NCBI RefSeq assembly: GCF_001649575.2 | Contig: NC_051451.1 | Span: forward strand, 17,627,606-17,691,605 | Length of the DNA stretch: 64,000 bases | DNA from: Kryptolebias marmoratus | Lineage: Eukaryota; Chordata; Actinopteri; Cyprinodontiformes; Rivulidae | Direction: 5' to 3' | Shown here: positions 10,501 through 23,539 of the stretch, piece by piece | How positions within the stretch are numbered: position 1 is the stretch's first letter | How the letters are laid out: each line of letters starts with the position of its first letter | The notes under the pieces: model-generated | What the model saw: the letters and a program-made list of their open reading frames with translations, nothing else | Database searches by the model: none | Told to the model about the DNA's origin: nothing | Position numbers and translations under genes: made by a program

Positions 10501-13500
10501 CACAGTGTATTTGTGCGGCAAAGTAAGAAAATCAGACTCGCACATTAGTTTTCACTCAAACCTGCAAACGTGAAATTTAAAGTGATAGGAAAGAAGTTAG
10601 GCATAATCACGAAAGTTTTAGATGCATGTAAAATGTCCCAAGAATCTTTATTAGTAATTTATTGTAAGAAATGGGACATTTTTCAAGCAAGAATGAGAAA
10701 GATCCTTATTATTTGTGCTGTATGTGAAGAGCGGCGTAGAAGCTGTAGTAGTAGTTTGTAGTGTTGTTATTACTGACCAGGATGTTCTATTTTCTGCTTG
10801 GATCTCTTTTTTTCTTTTAAAGTTGTAAGAAATTGAAATTTAACTGATTTAGCTTGTCACTGTAGAAGAATCTTAATCCAGACATTTTGCAATCAGAAAA
10901 ATAATGGGCTGACACTTTTTTTTTTTGCTGACTCTATTCTATTCTAATCTTTTTACCCTGTATAAATGTTATAAGGTGCTGATGTTGTTTAACATTGTAT
11001 CCAACAGAGGATAGACATGGTTCCTGAGCTGCTCAGCTCCAATCTTTGTTCTCTACGCTCCAATGTGGAAAGGTGAGGACTGAAAGTACAGAGTTCACCT
11101 ACAAAATTAAATCTGACGTGCTTTTATTTTACTCAAAATAACAATCTGTACACCCAGATTCTTTTTTGTCTCCAATCTATGTGATGAGAGTTCGGGACAC
11201 ATAACTTCATTTTTTTTATTCTGGATGAGTTTTCTTTTCTTTTCCTTTTGCTAGGTTTGCTTTTTCATGTATTTGGGAAATGAACAAAAAGGCGGAAGTT
11301 TTGAAGACTCGGTTCACGAAAAGTGTGATCAACTCCAAGGTAAAGTACATCACAAAAAAATAAGTACAAAAAATGTTTTTTTTTTAATATATTTTTGCAA
11401 CACTTGTGTCAGATTATTTTACCCCCTCTTGCCTTGTTTAGCTATTTGTGTGAAATTACATCACCATGTCAAAGTAAAAGTATTCAACTAAATAGTTTAT
11501 TTGGTGTTTTTTCCTTTGCTGTTAAATGTTGTTCAGGCATCTCTGACTTATGCTGAGGCCCAGATGAGGATAGATGACACCAGTAAGAATGATGATATCA
11601 CTGAAAGCTTGCGCGGTCTCAACAAACTTGCCAAAATCCTCAAGAGGCAGAGGATAGAGAATGGGTAAAGAATAAGGACTTGTATATGAAACATGGGGGG
11701 ATACATTTTTTTGCTTCATTTTAATGAGATAGGCGGGGACATTTTTAAAAAATAACTGGTAGTGAATGACAGTGGTTTGATTTTTCTTTAGGGCACTGAC
11801 ACTGTCGTCCTTAGAGGTACGGTTTCACATCGACAGTGAAACCCACGACCCCATAGACCTGCAAACAAAAGAACTCATGTGAGTAACTTTCTAAAGGAGC
11901 ATTACACAGATTCTTACATTTGACAAATATACCTTTTTATTGGATTTGTGAATCATCCCATGTTTTTATTTAAAAAAAAACATGTTTCTGTGGGTTATCA
12001 GGGAGACAAACTCCATGGTTGAGGAGTTCATGTTGCTGGCCAATATTTCAGTTGCACAGAAGATTTATGAAGAGTTTCCAGAGTGTGCTCTGCTGAGGAA
12101 ACATCCAGCACCGCCTCCGTCCAACTATGACATCCTGATTAAAGCGGCAAAGTCCAAAGTTAGTCCACACAGTTATGCTTTATGTTTGTTCTGAATCCAT
12201 TCATTTATCTGAGTTTAAATTAAGATTGTTGTTTGCAATTTAAAGGCAACTCAGGATATAACTTTTAGCAGACCCATAAAACTCAAGCTTCTGCAGCAGT
12301 ATTGAAATGTTCAGTGATTCTAAAAGATGGACGAAAACGATAAAGTCAACCTTAGAAGTAAAATAAGATATCATCTGAAGGGGCCCTGATCTTTTCTTTT
12401 TGTCAAATGTGAAAAGTTTTATGCAGCAAAGAATGCAGTGCATTGAAGCAGAATGCTTTTCTAACCCAAACCCTAAATTTGTGCATTATGTAAAGACAAC
12501 CACGCTCGAGCTTTTTTTTAAATTTTTTATCTCTTATCAGAAAGTGGAGATCCACATAGATTCAGCCAAGGCTCTCGCTGATTCCCTCGATGTTGCCAAA
12601 GTGGATGGCTTTGCGTATTTCAACACACTTCTGCGGATCCTGGCCACTCGCTGCATGATGCAAGCAGTCTACTTCTGTTCTGGCATGGACAGCGACTTCC
12701 ACCATTATGGTCTCGCATCACCCATTTATACACACTTCACATCACCAATTAGGAGGTATGGAAATTTTAATTTTTTTGTTTTACAAAGAAAGCAAAGTGA
12801 TCGTAGCTGTGCTTTTAGCCTCTTTTTGTAATTTATATTCCCCTTTTTACCAATATATAAACTTTACCTGTTTTTTTTTTTTTCTTTTTTTTCCACAGAT
12901 ATGCAGATATAATAGTCCATCGCCTGCTGGCTGCGGCCATAGCAGCCGACAGCACCTACCCTGATCTGATGGACAAGCATAAACAGTCGGCCCTCTGCAC
13001 CAACCTCAACTATAGACACAAAATGTCTCAGTATGCACAGAGGGCATCTGTGGCCTTCCACACACAGGTAAACCCACACAGACCTATTTCTATGTACGCC
13101 ACTGTATGTATAAACCAGGAATGTGGAAACAACAAAAAAACATTTGTTTTAAAAGAATATTAGCAGTTATCATCACTATCCTAACCCAAATGTATTATTT
13201 CCTTTAGTTGTTCTTCAAGACTCGAGGTATACTGAACGAAGAAGGATTTGTTCTGTTTGTGAGGAAGAATGCAATCATCGTTCTTATCCCAAAGTTTGGT
13301 CTGGAAGGAACAGTCTTCTTTGATACCAAAGACAAAGTTCCACCCAGTCTTGTTTTTGATGAAGAGGTATGAACAAATCATTGTCATTTCTGTCAGAAGC
13401 ACTTTGATTTTTTTATTTGTACATAAATGTTGTCTTATGTATATGGTTAGGGTCCAACTCTAAAGGTGGAGCAGCACACATTCCACATCTTTGATCAGGT

Positions 13501-13821
13501 GAAGGTCACCATCAGTCTAGATTCCTCCAACATTCAGCACCAGAAGATCCGCATGGCTCTAACAGAACCTGTGGTAAGAACAGACTCATCGACTTAAAAC
13601 AAATATTTTCTTCCATTTGTACCTTTATTAAAAATTTACAGCATTAAGCTTAGATTAAGGTATGTTTTCATATAGTTTTATAAGTCCCAGTTGGAGAATT
13701 CATATGACTGAAATACCAGCATTTTCTCAAACAAAAACATTCTTTGTTTTAGATCCCTGATGTGAGTGTCCCTGCTCCTGAGGCTGAACCACAGGCCAAG
13801 AAACAGAAACTGGATCGTTGA
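7530..13821 (+). CDS. dis3: DIS3 (Rrp44), exosome endo/3'-5' exoribonuclease, complete
   Basis: Twenty-one coding exons: 7530-7748, 7867-8024, 8319-8515, 8623-8696, 8863-9030, 9172-9336, 9476-9589, 9710-9847, 9985-10131, 10223-10339, 10421-10522, 11008-11072, 11255-11339, 11537-11664, 11792-11878, 12002-12158, 12541-12755, 12899-13067, 13208-13366, 13451-13573 and 13753-13821. The 2856 nt encode 951 residues (human 958), and every junction keeps frame. From the N-terminus: CR3 cysteines (C31, C36, C39), a PIN endonuclease domain with acidic residues at PDTNV (D66), LQEV (E94), DRNDR (D143) and LLTND (D175), cold-shock domains, the RNB exonuclease domain with [16 protein letters not shown] (about 475-489, metal-binding D483/D485/D486) and a C-terminal S1 domain. 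It is the catalytic subunit of the nuclear exosome, which trims and degrades rRNA, snRNA and mRNA from the 3' end. All visible catalytic residues are kept. The exon 5 donor and exon 9 acceptor are built of GT repeats. A likely polyadenylation signal (ATTAAA) is at 14057. Confidence 0.97.
9954..9979 (+). repeat. (TG)n microsatellite forming the dis3 exon 9 acceptor tract
   Basis: About thirteen TG units run almost to the splice acceptor (TCTTAG, exon from 9985), where a polypyrimidine tract would normally lie. Confidence 0.9.
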
Positions 13822-14915
13822 CGGAGGAAGCAGTGCTGTAATTCACCCAAACCACTTTTTAATATATCAGAAATGTTAACTGTTTGGAGCAAGTATGCAA
13901 ATCATTTCACTTAATATGTTACTGCAAAAAAACACTGCTCCAATGTGACGTGGATGTGTTTTCCCTGATATCATTTTATGATTTAAACCATTTCTTGGTA
14001 AAATAATTTTTTTTTTCCTTTGACATCCGTGGTTGTATTTTTTTGTAATTCCCCCCATTAAATCTATTTTCCTGCCAAATTACTTTGGCCTAATGTTATT
14101 AAGCTAAGATGAGAGCCACCATATGGAAAAAGAAAATGACACCAACACTGAACCAATAACCACCAACAGGACAACTGGGTACAGTGTTGTTGGAAAAATA
14201 ACCTAAATTATTGTAGAATGAGCAAAAAAATAAAAAATAAATCAGTGCAGCAGATGAACATTGTACACAGCAACTCAAAAATAGTGTTTCCTCAATGGAA
14301 AAACAAAAAAATAAGTTAATTTAATATGACAACCATGTACAGTAACCCTGTGCAAAATATTTAAAAAATAGCTCATCTTTTCAACATATAGTTCACTTAT
14401 GCATTATTTAATAAGATCCACAGGTAACCTGAATTAAAAAAAACAACAAGATACTACTCATAGGGGGGGGGAAATCACGAACTCACCACAATGAACAGTT
14501 CTATAAAAATAAAAGTTGTAAAAGTCTGATGTCATCTGAAAGTCAAGATATATCAGGTCGATCATGTTAGCACCAAAACAAAAACAGAAAAAAAAAAAAA
14601 AAAAATCTGCCATTGGCTTCAATACAGCACTTAGGAAGTTGATTTTTGTGCAAAATCAATGCAAAATTTAGAAGGTTACACTTTTAAAGAGTTAAAAAAT
14701 TTCAGAGTATTAAAAACAAACTAGGTTAGACATCCCTTACATAAAACATAGTCATTTATTTTCAGTTGCGCATTTCCTCACCCTCAGATCTACCTAAACC
14801 AACTCTTACAGCTGTTCAGTACCAAATTAACCTATAATTATTCCAACGTTGTGTAAATGTCATGTGTTATTTTCACGAGTTTCCACTGGAAGAGTTGTTC
14901 CTTTTCATGTAGAAA
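13822..14915. other. Convergent dis3/bora 3' ends
   Basis: This stretch has no coding frame. It holds the 3' UTRs of the two converging genes. An ATTAAA at 14057-14062 suits dis3. TTTATT at 14755-14760 reads AATAAA on the minus strand and would give bora a 3' UTR of roughly 180 bases. Between them is A-rich unique sequence. Confidence 0.6.
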
Positions 14916-17900
14916 TCAGGAGACTCCATAGTGAGGATAAAATGTCTGAAAAATAAGAAACTTCATTTTAGTAAAAGACTTGGAATATCTACATTGTTAG
15001 AAGTGTCTCTAAATTCACTTGCCAACCAGTATTCAAAGTTCCGGGGAGTGTTTTCAAGAAAATAAAGTTTTGTTTTTTTTTTCAGAGTGCTGTCTGTTTC
15101 CACTGTGGTGTAAGACAGGATAAACTAGTTCCTTGACTTGCTGTTGCATGTGTCTGAAAAGTTTGGTTGTGGTGATTTGATGTTGATTTTAATCTAAATT
15201 ATGAATACCATTGCTTTACAATCGAAAATATGCATTTCTCTTAGTTGGCACTGTTTGCTTTACCAAGTTTAAAAGCTGTCTTTCATTAACTATTCCTGAG
15301 GTACAACTTTCATTTAACTTTAGAAGAACCTTTAGTTCCTGGGTTCATAATGTGACTAACTTCAAAATGCATCCAATTTATTAGAGTTAGCTAGTTCAAA
15401 CGCTCAGACGAACCCAGTAACTGCCCTGTAGCTTTGTGTTCAAGGGTAACCTTACTTTAACTTTACTGTGTCGAGTGAAGGGGAACACTTCTTCCACCAC
15501 ATTCGAACTGAGAGGCTCTTTGGCCTGGCAGTCTGAGCTGAGGCCATCGATGAGGCTAGCAGTACCCGCTGAGGTAGTATTATAACCACTATCCACCTAA
15601 AAGCACACAAACAAAAGTTAATATTCATTTAGGAAAACACATTAATATCAAACAACTAATGACAGCTTTTTTAAATACAAGTTAAAAGGCACAATAATGC
15701 CATAAGTAGCTTTACTAATTTATCTTCTATCACAAACCTGCACACTGGAATCATAGCGGATGCTGCTTCCCTCTGCCAGAAGAGACACAAACATCTGAGA
15801 GCTTTCTATAGCAGACACGTTTCCCATACGAGAGCTGGTCAGTTGTTCTGAGGGTCCCCCACCTTCCTCCTCCTCCAGCCTTTTTTCTATACCCATCTCC
15901 TTACCCTCCTCCATTTTCACAGCTTCAATAGGATCCTGACTAAGTACCTCTCTGGAAACAAGGTGAGTGTCCTGGGTCAGAGGTGATGTTGGAGCTAATT
16001 CCATAGAACAGTGAGAACATGAGGAGAAAGTGGAAGGAGGGTGTTCTTCACCGTCCTGATTGTCTGGGAGCAACGGGTTAAGAATTGGCAAGATGGGGGT
16101 AGGGGAGGCCCAGCAGCAAACTCTGGATCTGGGCTTGGGTCTTGAGACGTGCTGGGGCTCGTTTTGGTAGTGGGACCGGTATGGGGAGCAGCTACGAATG
16201 GGAGAACAACCTTCGACAAATGGACTCCCGTTAGAGGGAGCAACATCTATATCTAGCGAAGCTCCGTGTGGGGTCAAATTACATGGCTGTTTCCATTCAT
16301 CTGAAAAGTTACAGATAAAAATTTATTTTAAAAATGAATAGTCATATTCTCTAGTATGTTTTTAAAAACTGAAAAGCAGATGGTTTACCTGAGCCAATGG
16401 GAGTGAGTGTCACATGGGCAAAAATTGGAGAAATTGTCGGAGAGATGTGGCCTGCAGGAGATGACCTATCAGGAAACAGTGGACTGCTGATGCTGCCAAG
16501 GCTGCAGTCTCTGAAGCAGCCCTGCTGGATGGGACTGGATGAAAACTGACCCTATAATTAGAAGAATCTAAATGAATTATTGTTCATTTGTGTCCGTTTT
16601 TCCTCTAATTTCACTTGACCACTCACCGTAGAGGGAGTTTGGGCTGATATGCCACAGGACAAAGGGGAAGCAAAGACCGATGGTGGAGCTTCCCTCTCGG
16701 GATGTTCAGCTCTTGTTCCAGCTCCTTCTCTGTGAGGAAACTGTCTTTTCAGCCCGGCATTAGCTCTTTCTGGGCTCGGTGGGTTAGAGCTATCCGAGCT
16801 GCTGTAATTGAACTGACCATCAATAAAAAGTTTGCGTCTCAGGGAGGAGGAACTAAGGCTTTCCTGCATTGCATCACACGTCTCCTCGCATCGGTAATAT
16901 TCTCCTGCAAATACCAAAACATTGTGACTCAGTGCTAAAATCATTCAGCCAGTGATGGAAGATCTCAGACTTTGAGTCTGTTGGCATTCAGCAGACACTT
17001 ACCGAGTAATTTCTCTAAATCAAAAGCCAAAGGTAGCGAAAGGACAGTCTGGCAAGCGACTGCAAACCAAATAAAACAAATTAGTAAATTTATAAAAGAC
17101 AGCTACGATTTATGAATGGGAAAAACGCTAGCCTTGATATAAGTTTTGTTGCCTGTACCGCCACATCTCAGAGACAACTAAATTGCAGGCAGTAAAGTAA
17201 AGCCCCAGAATCATTATCATTCAAGTACACAGGTTTAAATAAAGGAGTTATTGTTTTATGTCAAGGTTTAGTCATCTGCATGTTTTGGGAGAAACATGTT
17301 TAAAAAAAAAAAAGCAAACAAACCTGAATGTTTTTCAGTCTCCTCTGAAATTGCTGAAGACATTGGATCTTCAATAAAAAAAATAAATAAAGTATGATAA
17401 AGTGAGAAGGGTTTAAATTGTACAGAATAACAATACATGACAGGTAAAGACTAAAAAGTAATGCAAACACAAAAACAACTTACTTTTTTTGTTCAGGTGA
17501 GAGGCTCTGCGGCTTTCTGGTGCAGCCCAGGGGGAAGGCACGATAGCTCCTTTGGTGAAAAACTATTGGGAGACATAAAATACATCATTACAAAATCAAG
17601 CAGCAAATCAATATAAAAACGTATCAAAGATTATATAATAAATATTGGTTAGGTTTGGATTTCATACCTGCTCGATGGCATTTTGACATTTTTCTTCAAT
17701 GTCAGAATCTCTCCTGATATAAAGCAGAACAAAGTCTTATATTGTCGATAATCTTTAGTTTGCAAAGTGGATTTGAGATTGATTAGTTATGTTAGTCAAC
17801 TATTCAAGTAATTTCAGCCTTACACACACTGTGATTTCCTTTTCTCAGCACATACCTTGTCTGGCTGAGGTAAAAAGATTGTCGCTGGATTTCCTCGGGG

Positions 17901-18201
17901 TCTATGTGTACTGGTAGAAGACTGGCCATTTCATCAATAGACCAGTTAAACTTAGGTGGAGTCTGGAAAAGTTTTAAGGTTTAAGGTTTAAAACTTTTGT
18001 ACAAGATGTGGGTCTAAGATAGAAGATGGATGTATTTTGACTTACAGTCTTGCAAGGCTTTGATCTGAAGACAGAAGGGCTCGGAACCAGGGGTTCCCGC
18101 AGATGGTAGTAGTCATTGGGACTCTCAAATGGGTTTTTTATGGAAGGCCTGCCTGGAGTTTGTGGAGCGAGCTGTGGCTTAGCAGGACTATGATCCCCCA
18201 T
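14916..18201 (-). CDS. bora: BORA, Aurora A activator, complete
   Basis: Eleven coding exons in transcription order: 18046-18201, 17856-17962, 17668-17713, 17484-17562, 17324-17368, 17003-17059, 16627-16904, 16389-16551, 15738-16300, 15456-15596 and 14916-14945, giving about 554 residues (human 559). An upstream non-coding exon probably ends at 18435 (donor GTGAGT), joined to an acceptor just before the ATG (exon from 18206). Family landmarks are [29 protein letters not shown] (Aurora A contact), VPSPW with S113 equivalent to the human Cdk1-phosphorylated S112, [29 protein letters not shown] and the beta-TrCP degron DSGYNT (500-505). BORA binds Aurora A and lets it phosphorylate Plk1 at mitotic entry; it is later destroyed through the degron. 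The tiny last exon ([10 protein letters not shown] then stop) is the least certain, though its acceptor and frame are good and it resembles the human end. The large exon 15738-16300 is rich in Pro, Ser and Glu and poorly conserved. Confidence 0.93.
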
Positions 18202-18435
18202 CTTAGCTGAAAACAACAAATATTTCAGTCTGGATAAAGGAAAAAGCACACTTCAAACACAAAACTAACAAGACATAATCCACTGCCTCTATATATTTTA
18301 TGCTGTTAGGAGATATCTGGTTTGGCACGTTAGGAATAAAGTCGGCTTCAAAATGATACGTAAGGTTGGGTACATAAATTTAACACATTAATTAAACAAC
18401 ATAGATACATACAAGCTTTTTAGTTTGTACTCACA

Positions 18436-18852
18436 AGTCCTAAAAGGCCAGACTTCGACGACAAAATCACCCGACAAATTTTTAGTGAAGACTCAGCAGC
18501 TTAGAAACAATCCAAACGTTCATTTCAATTTTGCCCACACGGAAAGGCCAGCCAATAAGAAGTGAGAGGAAGTTCTCAGGAGCCAATGAGGCCTTCTGTG
18601 TCGTCACTTCCGTTGTGGGATTTATGCGTTCACGCTAAGTGGCTAGCTAGCTGCTAATGCTGCTCATAAACTACTTTGCGTTTTTTAATTATATGATTTT
18701 CTGCGTAAAATGAATAGGATATATGCGACGTCTGGCTGATTATTCTCGTGAGGATTTATTATTGCCGATTTTTATTTATATTTTTATTTTACTTGTGGCG
18801 ACATAGACCCTGAATTGGTTAGCCGTTCAAAGCTAACAATCAATTTATCACT
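18436..18852. promoter_or_regulatory. Divergent bora/mzt1 promoter with paired CCAAT boxes
   Basis: The likely non-coding first exon of bora (minus strand, ending at 18435) and the mzt1 start codon (18853) face away from each other. Two CCAAT boxes in the same orientation lie at 18552-18556 and 18583-18587, 31 bp apart, a spacing known from NF-Y-driven G2/M genes. An ETS-like ACTTCCG is at about 18606-18612. A TTCAAA (CHR-like on the complement) is at 18826-18831 in the presumed mzt1 5' UTR. No TATA box is evident. Confidence 0.65.
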
Positions 18853-19391
18853 ATGGCCAGTGCAGCAAATGCAAACCTAAACGCAGTGCGGGAAACAATG
18901 GATGGTAAGTATTTATAAACCCTCAGCGGTTAATTTATTCGTGAAATGCCTTCAGACTCTTTCATAAACGGGCTGCGTGGCTAACCTTTAGCTTGTCATC
19001 ATTAAAATAATCACCCTGTCATCGTCTGTCTTTAACAGTCCTGCTTGAGATCTCAAGGTTGCTGAACACTGGTTTGGACATGGAGTCTCTGTCCATCTGT
19101 GTGAGGCTGTGTGAGCAAGGCATCAATCCTGAAGCCCTTTCTGCAGTCATCAAGGAGCTGCGTAAAGCTTCTGAGTCTCTCAAGGTACAAAACAAGCTTT
19201 AAAATTAATCTAAAACTAACAACAGACCAATGCATATAAATACACACATATGTGCATATTCAATACAAGTAGTAACAAAAGTATAAGGAAAGGGGTATGA
19301 ATCAATAAATGCATCTTTATGTGGTGTGTTAGTGTGTCAATAAACTTTTTTTTTTCTTCTTCTTTAGGTTTCTGAGAACTGTACAAACTGA
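18853..19391 (+). CDS. mzt1: MZT1 (MOZART1), gamma-tubulin ring complex subunit, complete
   Basis: Three coding exons (18853-18904, 19039-19184, 19368-19391) encode 73 residues. The conserved core is intact: [20 protein letters not shown], then [20 protein letters not shown] and [19 protein letters not shown], ending in a short VSENCTN tail. Human MZT1 has 82 residues; the difference is mostly a shorter Ala-rich N-terminus. The protein is a small helical bundle that binds the N-termini of GCP2, GCP3, GCP5 and GCP6. It helps assemble, activate and recruit gamma-tubulin ring complexes to spindle poles and centrosomes. It is head to head with bora. Its 3' UTR of about 480 bases ends near the AATAAA at 19869-19874. 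Confidence 0.97.
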
Positions 19392-19868
19392 AGATGGAAA
19401 ATCAGATCACTTAAGTTTGGGATTTTAAATGAGACTTTGCCCAAATTTCTTATGGCACTCATGCTTTCAATACCTCCTCAATGACTCGGTGTGCTGTCTC
19501 ATTCTGTAACTTGACCTTCTGTTTAGGAGGTCCCACAGTCTTTTTTTTTTTTTTTTCTCCTCTACTAAAATGAGTGCATGCTCAGCCCATTTCAAGTAAG
19601 ATATATGCCCACTCCTGTGACCTGTGTGATGGATAAGTTCAAGTTGACGACAACTTTCTGCCTTAACACAAGAACAGAACTCTTCTTTCTGCTCATCAAC
19701 TTATCTTGCACTTTTTCTGTGCACATTTTTGTAGTATTTTCATGTGTGCATGGTTTATTGTCTGTTGTTTAATTTTTCATGTGTTTTTGTTTTTTTCCTA
19801 CGATATAATTTTATGTTTTTTTTGTCATTTCCTTTATTCATATGATTGTCACAAATGTAGTTTACTAA

Positions 19869-19874
19869 AATAAA
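19869..19874 (+). terminator. mzt1 polyadenylation signal
   Basis: A canonical AATAAA lies 478 bases after the mzt1 stop codon; no earlier AATAAA is seen in the 3' UTR. Confidence 0.65.
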
Positions 19875-19887
19875 TTGTTACCAGTTA

Positions 19888-19906
19888 TGGCCACAAGGTG
19901 GCGGTA
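19888..19906 (+). promoter_or_regulatory. CTCF-like motif, forward orientation
   Basis: TGGCCACAAGGTGGCGGTA aligns over 19 bases with the vertebrate CTCF consensus, differing at only three tolerant positions. It lies just past the mzt1 polyadenylation signal, where the compact gene cluster gives way to the dach1 gene desert. Confidence 0.6.
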
Positions 19907-21981
19907 TGTTTCTACATATTATCAGGGGTACAGCTCTTCATTTAATGTGAGGAAATCTGCAGTTACAATCAATCAGTTTTCCTGAAGAATAAAAAGATCA
20001 GTTTGATTAGAAACATTTAAAACCACATTTTTATCTGTCATTTATATATATTTGTCTTGGTTCAATTTTAGAACTTTTTTAGTGGGTTTTGATAGGCCTT
20101 AGCACATTCTTTTCAAAGTGTTTTATGAAGGAAATGATCTTTCCTGTCAGACTAGGTGAAAGGATCAACAGAACGGACTGCTATATACTGCACAATACAA
20201 TACAAAAACAATGGAGTGAAGTTTGCATCCACAGCCAACGGCATACTTCACAACAAAGAAGAAACGAGCAAAGGTCGTTCCTTACAGCAGGATGTCCTGT
20301 TGATCTGAAATCCTTGCTCTGTTAATGTCAGAATTTGATACACAAAAAGCATATAGGAGATATTGCAAACTTGACAAAAAAAAATACATCTTTGATCTAC
20401 TAGAATGGAGGTCGCTCAATCACACGTCTAACCAGGCAGCATTGTTTTGTTTCTCCACAGTCTGTAAAATAACTCGATTCATCTTCTAGACGAGGGGAAA
20501 ATGCTGAGAGCACAGAACTTTTACAGGGCAATATATGAGCTTGGAGTGCTCTCTTATCACACATGCTTGTATGAGAAGCTTGTGTGTGTGTGTGTGTGTG
20601 CACCCCTCATTTTGTTGCAAGTTGTAGGTCCATGTGAACACTGTAGACGTCTACAAATGAGTAGCCCGTGAGCCATCTGACAGTAACGCCTCACCCCTCA
20701 CAGGCACACCACAGAAAAAGCCAGCGCAGGAGTGTGTGTGTAAGCATTTGTCTTCATCTGCTTTGTCTCACCATCTTGACTGACATACAGCGAGTCTAAA
20801 TCTCTGCACTGCTTCTTTGATCTCTTAACACAGTATCTCTGTGTTCCTGAATGCCAGCATCATGTTAGCCAAGCATGAGAGACATACAGATTTGGCGCAG
20901 TATCTTTGCTCGATTATAGTTCATAATCCAAAGCAATGCTGGGTCTTGCCAGGGACGGAAGGAGGGAGATGAGCTGCGTGAGATGTTGATGGAGGCAGAT
21001 GCAAAACAAGAATCTTTTTTTATTATTATTATTATTTTTTTTTTTTTAAAAAGTTATGCATGGCTTGATTGGCTACTAAGGGCGTGGGATTCAGGATGCA
21101 TTGCTCTGTTTGATCTGTGTGGAGGTTTTTATTTTCTTATCTGAGTCGGCTACTTTGATCTCTGTTAAACAAAATATTCCCAAATCCCATAGTCCTAACT
21201 GAGATTAGCGTCCGTATATGCATAAACATCTAAGTTGTGTTCAACTAGGGCACTGGTCAGGTCACATGACTGTATCAACTTAACAGGCAAGCAGGTCCTC
21301 ACATCTAAATTTCTAAAGGTGTTTATATTTGTATGTCTGATAATTATCCAGGCTGTGGATTATTATTATTATTATTATAATTATAATTTATATATATATA
21401 AAAATGAGGGCATTCTCTTTAAAAAGTGAAAGATCTCTGTGTAGCAATTACAGTTCAGGTGTGAGCCATCATTAGGATAGCTATTATACTGGACTGATTA
21501 CAGGTTTCTTATGGAGAAGAAAGGATGGTCTGTTTATATTTTTCCAAACTTAAATTGAAACTATATTGTCCTGTGAAAACAAATGCAAAGTAGAATTTAA
21601 TTTGGTGTGAAGTTAAGGCAAAAGTTAAAGGTCTCTGTGTTGTATTTGGGTCATTAATTAATGGGACCAATAAACAAGTGAATTTAAAAGTCTCCCTGCA
21701 GTGATAAGACTTTAAGAGTTTATTGTCTATTATTTTAATATTTCATTTCGTGCTGGCAGACTGGGAAAAAAAACAACATTTATGAGCTAGAGTAAGTAAT
21801 ATCAATGGGAAAAATGGGTACACGTGAATGACGTGGGAGTTGTGGAGACTTTGAAACTCCTTTTAAACTAATGAAGAAGCAACTTCTAATGCAGCGTTAA
21901 AGTGTTCGTAAACAGAATCTGCGTACAAGAGAATATTGATGTGAAGTAAAGAAACTATGGCAAAGAGAGAGCCAGGATGAC

Positions 21982-21994
21982 AGGTCAGAGGTCA
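21982..21994 (+). promoter_or_regulatory. Perfect DR1 nuclear-receptor half-site pair
   Basis: AGGTCA-G-AGGTCA is an exact direct repeat with one-base spacing, the consensus for RXR homodimers, RXR/PPAR, COUP-TF or HNF4. The surrounding 21960-22110 is unique sequence. Occupancy is not shown. Confidence 0.45.
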
Positions 21995-23539
21995 ATATGT
22001 CTTCATTCCCGCCATTTAGGCTTGGCTCCCAAACCCTACAGGAAAGTGGAGTAAATGGAACCCCGTGATGTGCAAAGAGGCTCTATTAGACTTCAGGAAT
22101 GACAATAAAGTTTTGTTTTTTTCAGGAGGGGGGTTGTTTTCTGTTTCTTTTCAGAAGAGCACAGTCACAACTAAAAAAAAAAGAGAATTTTTAAGCTCAC
22201 AAGCCTCCGGTACAGGACTTGGGCTTGGTAGGTAACCTCCTTAATAGGAGGTAGAGAGAAGATTTTTTTTATAACAGTTTTCTGAAACTGGGTAAAGGTT
22301 CTTGATATTCCCCAATTTTTTTTTTTAATTTCTTTGATTTTTTCAGTCCCTCCAGCTCCCAAGATTGTACAAAGCATGAATAACCTTAACCACGTTTCAC
22401 TGTAGGTGTACCTATTTCCTTATGAGTTCAATATAATCTCTTCTAAACAAAATGATGAACTGCTTTCCCAGTGACCTTCACTGTGATTCTGTAAACTTCA
22501 TCCTTCTTTTCCACACCATTTATTTGACAGGTTTTTGCTGTGTTTATTTCCCTTAAAATGACTTTAAAAACTATATTCAAAGTTAGCTCCAAAGCACCCA
22601 TTTATAGCATTAAAATGATGGCAATAATAAGGTTATAGATAACTTATTTTAAAGGTACTTTGCATGGCATTTCAGATTAGGTTTTAATGACAACACCACC
22701 TATAATTTGCTGAGAAATGTTCATACATTGTCTCAAACATCCCAGTTTTTAAACTCCTAGATTTTTGCACAATTACTGAACATCATAACCTGATGGAGGG
22801 TAAGAGGAAATGTAAGTTAATTGGATAACAACAAAAGTGTGTCTGATTTTTGCATTAATTTTTCACTTCTTGTTTTAAAAATGTATATATTATGAGAGAA
22901 AAAAGTGAGCTGACATTTTTGGTGCTTGTGCAAATTTGCTAATAATATTGATTAATGACCATATATATATATAAGTTCAGGTTTTCACATCAGAATGTTA
23001 GGTTGGCTTAACACAGCATTTAAAGCTTGAACTTTTTCTTTATTGATGTATCTATTTTTATCAGGAAAAATACTCAGAAAGCCTGCAGGCCACTCAGCAG
23101 AAAGCCACATCCATGTATATCCTGGAGTGGCTTTGTTTACAGGTGTGTATCTGGCATGGAAGTGGTTGATTCATTGTTTTTTCTGTAACTGATCAAGCCT
23201 CTCTGACCCTCATCCATTCAGAGACACGAAGCTTCGGGGACTGCTTTTGCCCTGTGAGGAGTTTCTGTGACCTTGTTAGTGCTCTCCCCGATACATCACT
23301 GTTGATTAAATACGGGGCAGACCTTTACACTGTAAGACACGATTTAGGTCACAATTAAATTCATAGCAAGAAAATTGAATCATAACTTATTCAAAGGATT
23401 GTTATTAATCATTAGACAGGATAACGACGTGGCAATCAAAATATGTAAAAGAGGAGGAAAAAAAAACTTTCAGTCTTTTAGTGACTTTGTTGTTTTTTGG
23501 ACATTTTCCAACCTGATTAATGTAGAATTGATTGATTTA

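Noticed and set aside
16558..16944. Separate small gene on the minus strand
   Set aside because: It is the bora exon 16627-16904 read past its splice sites.
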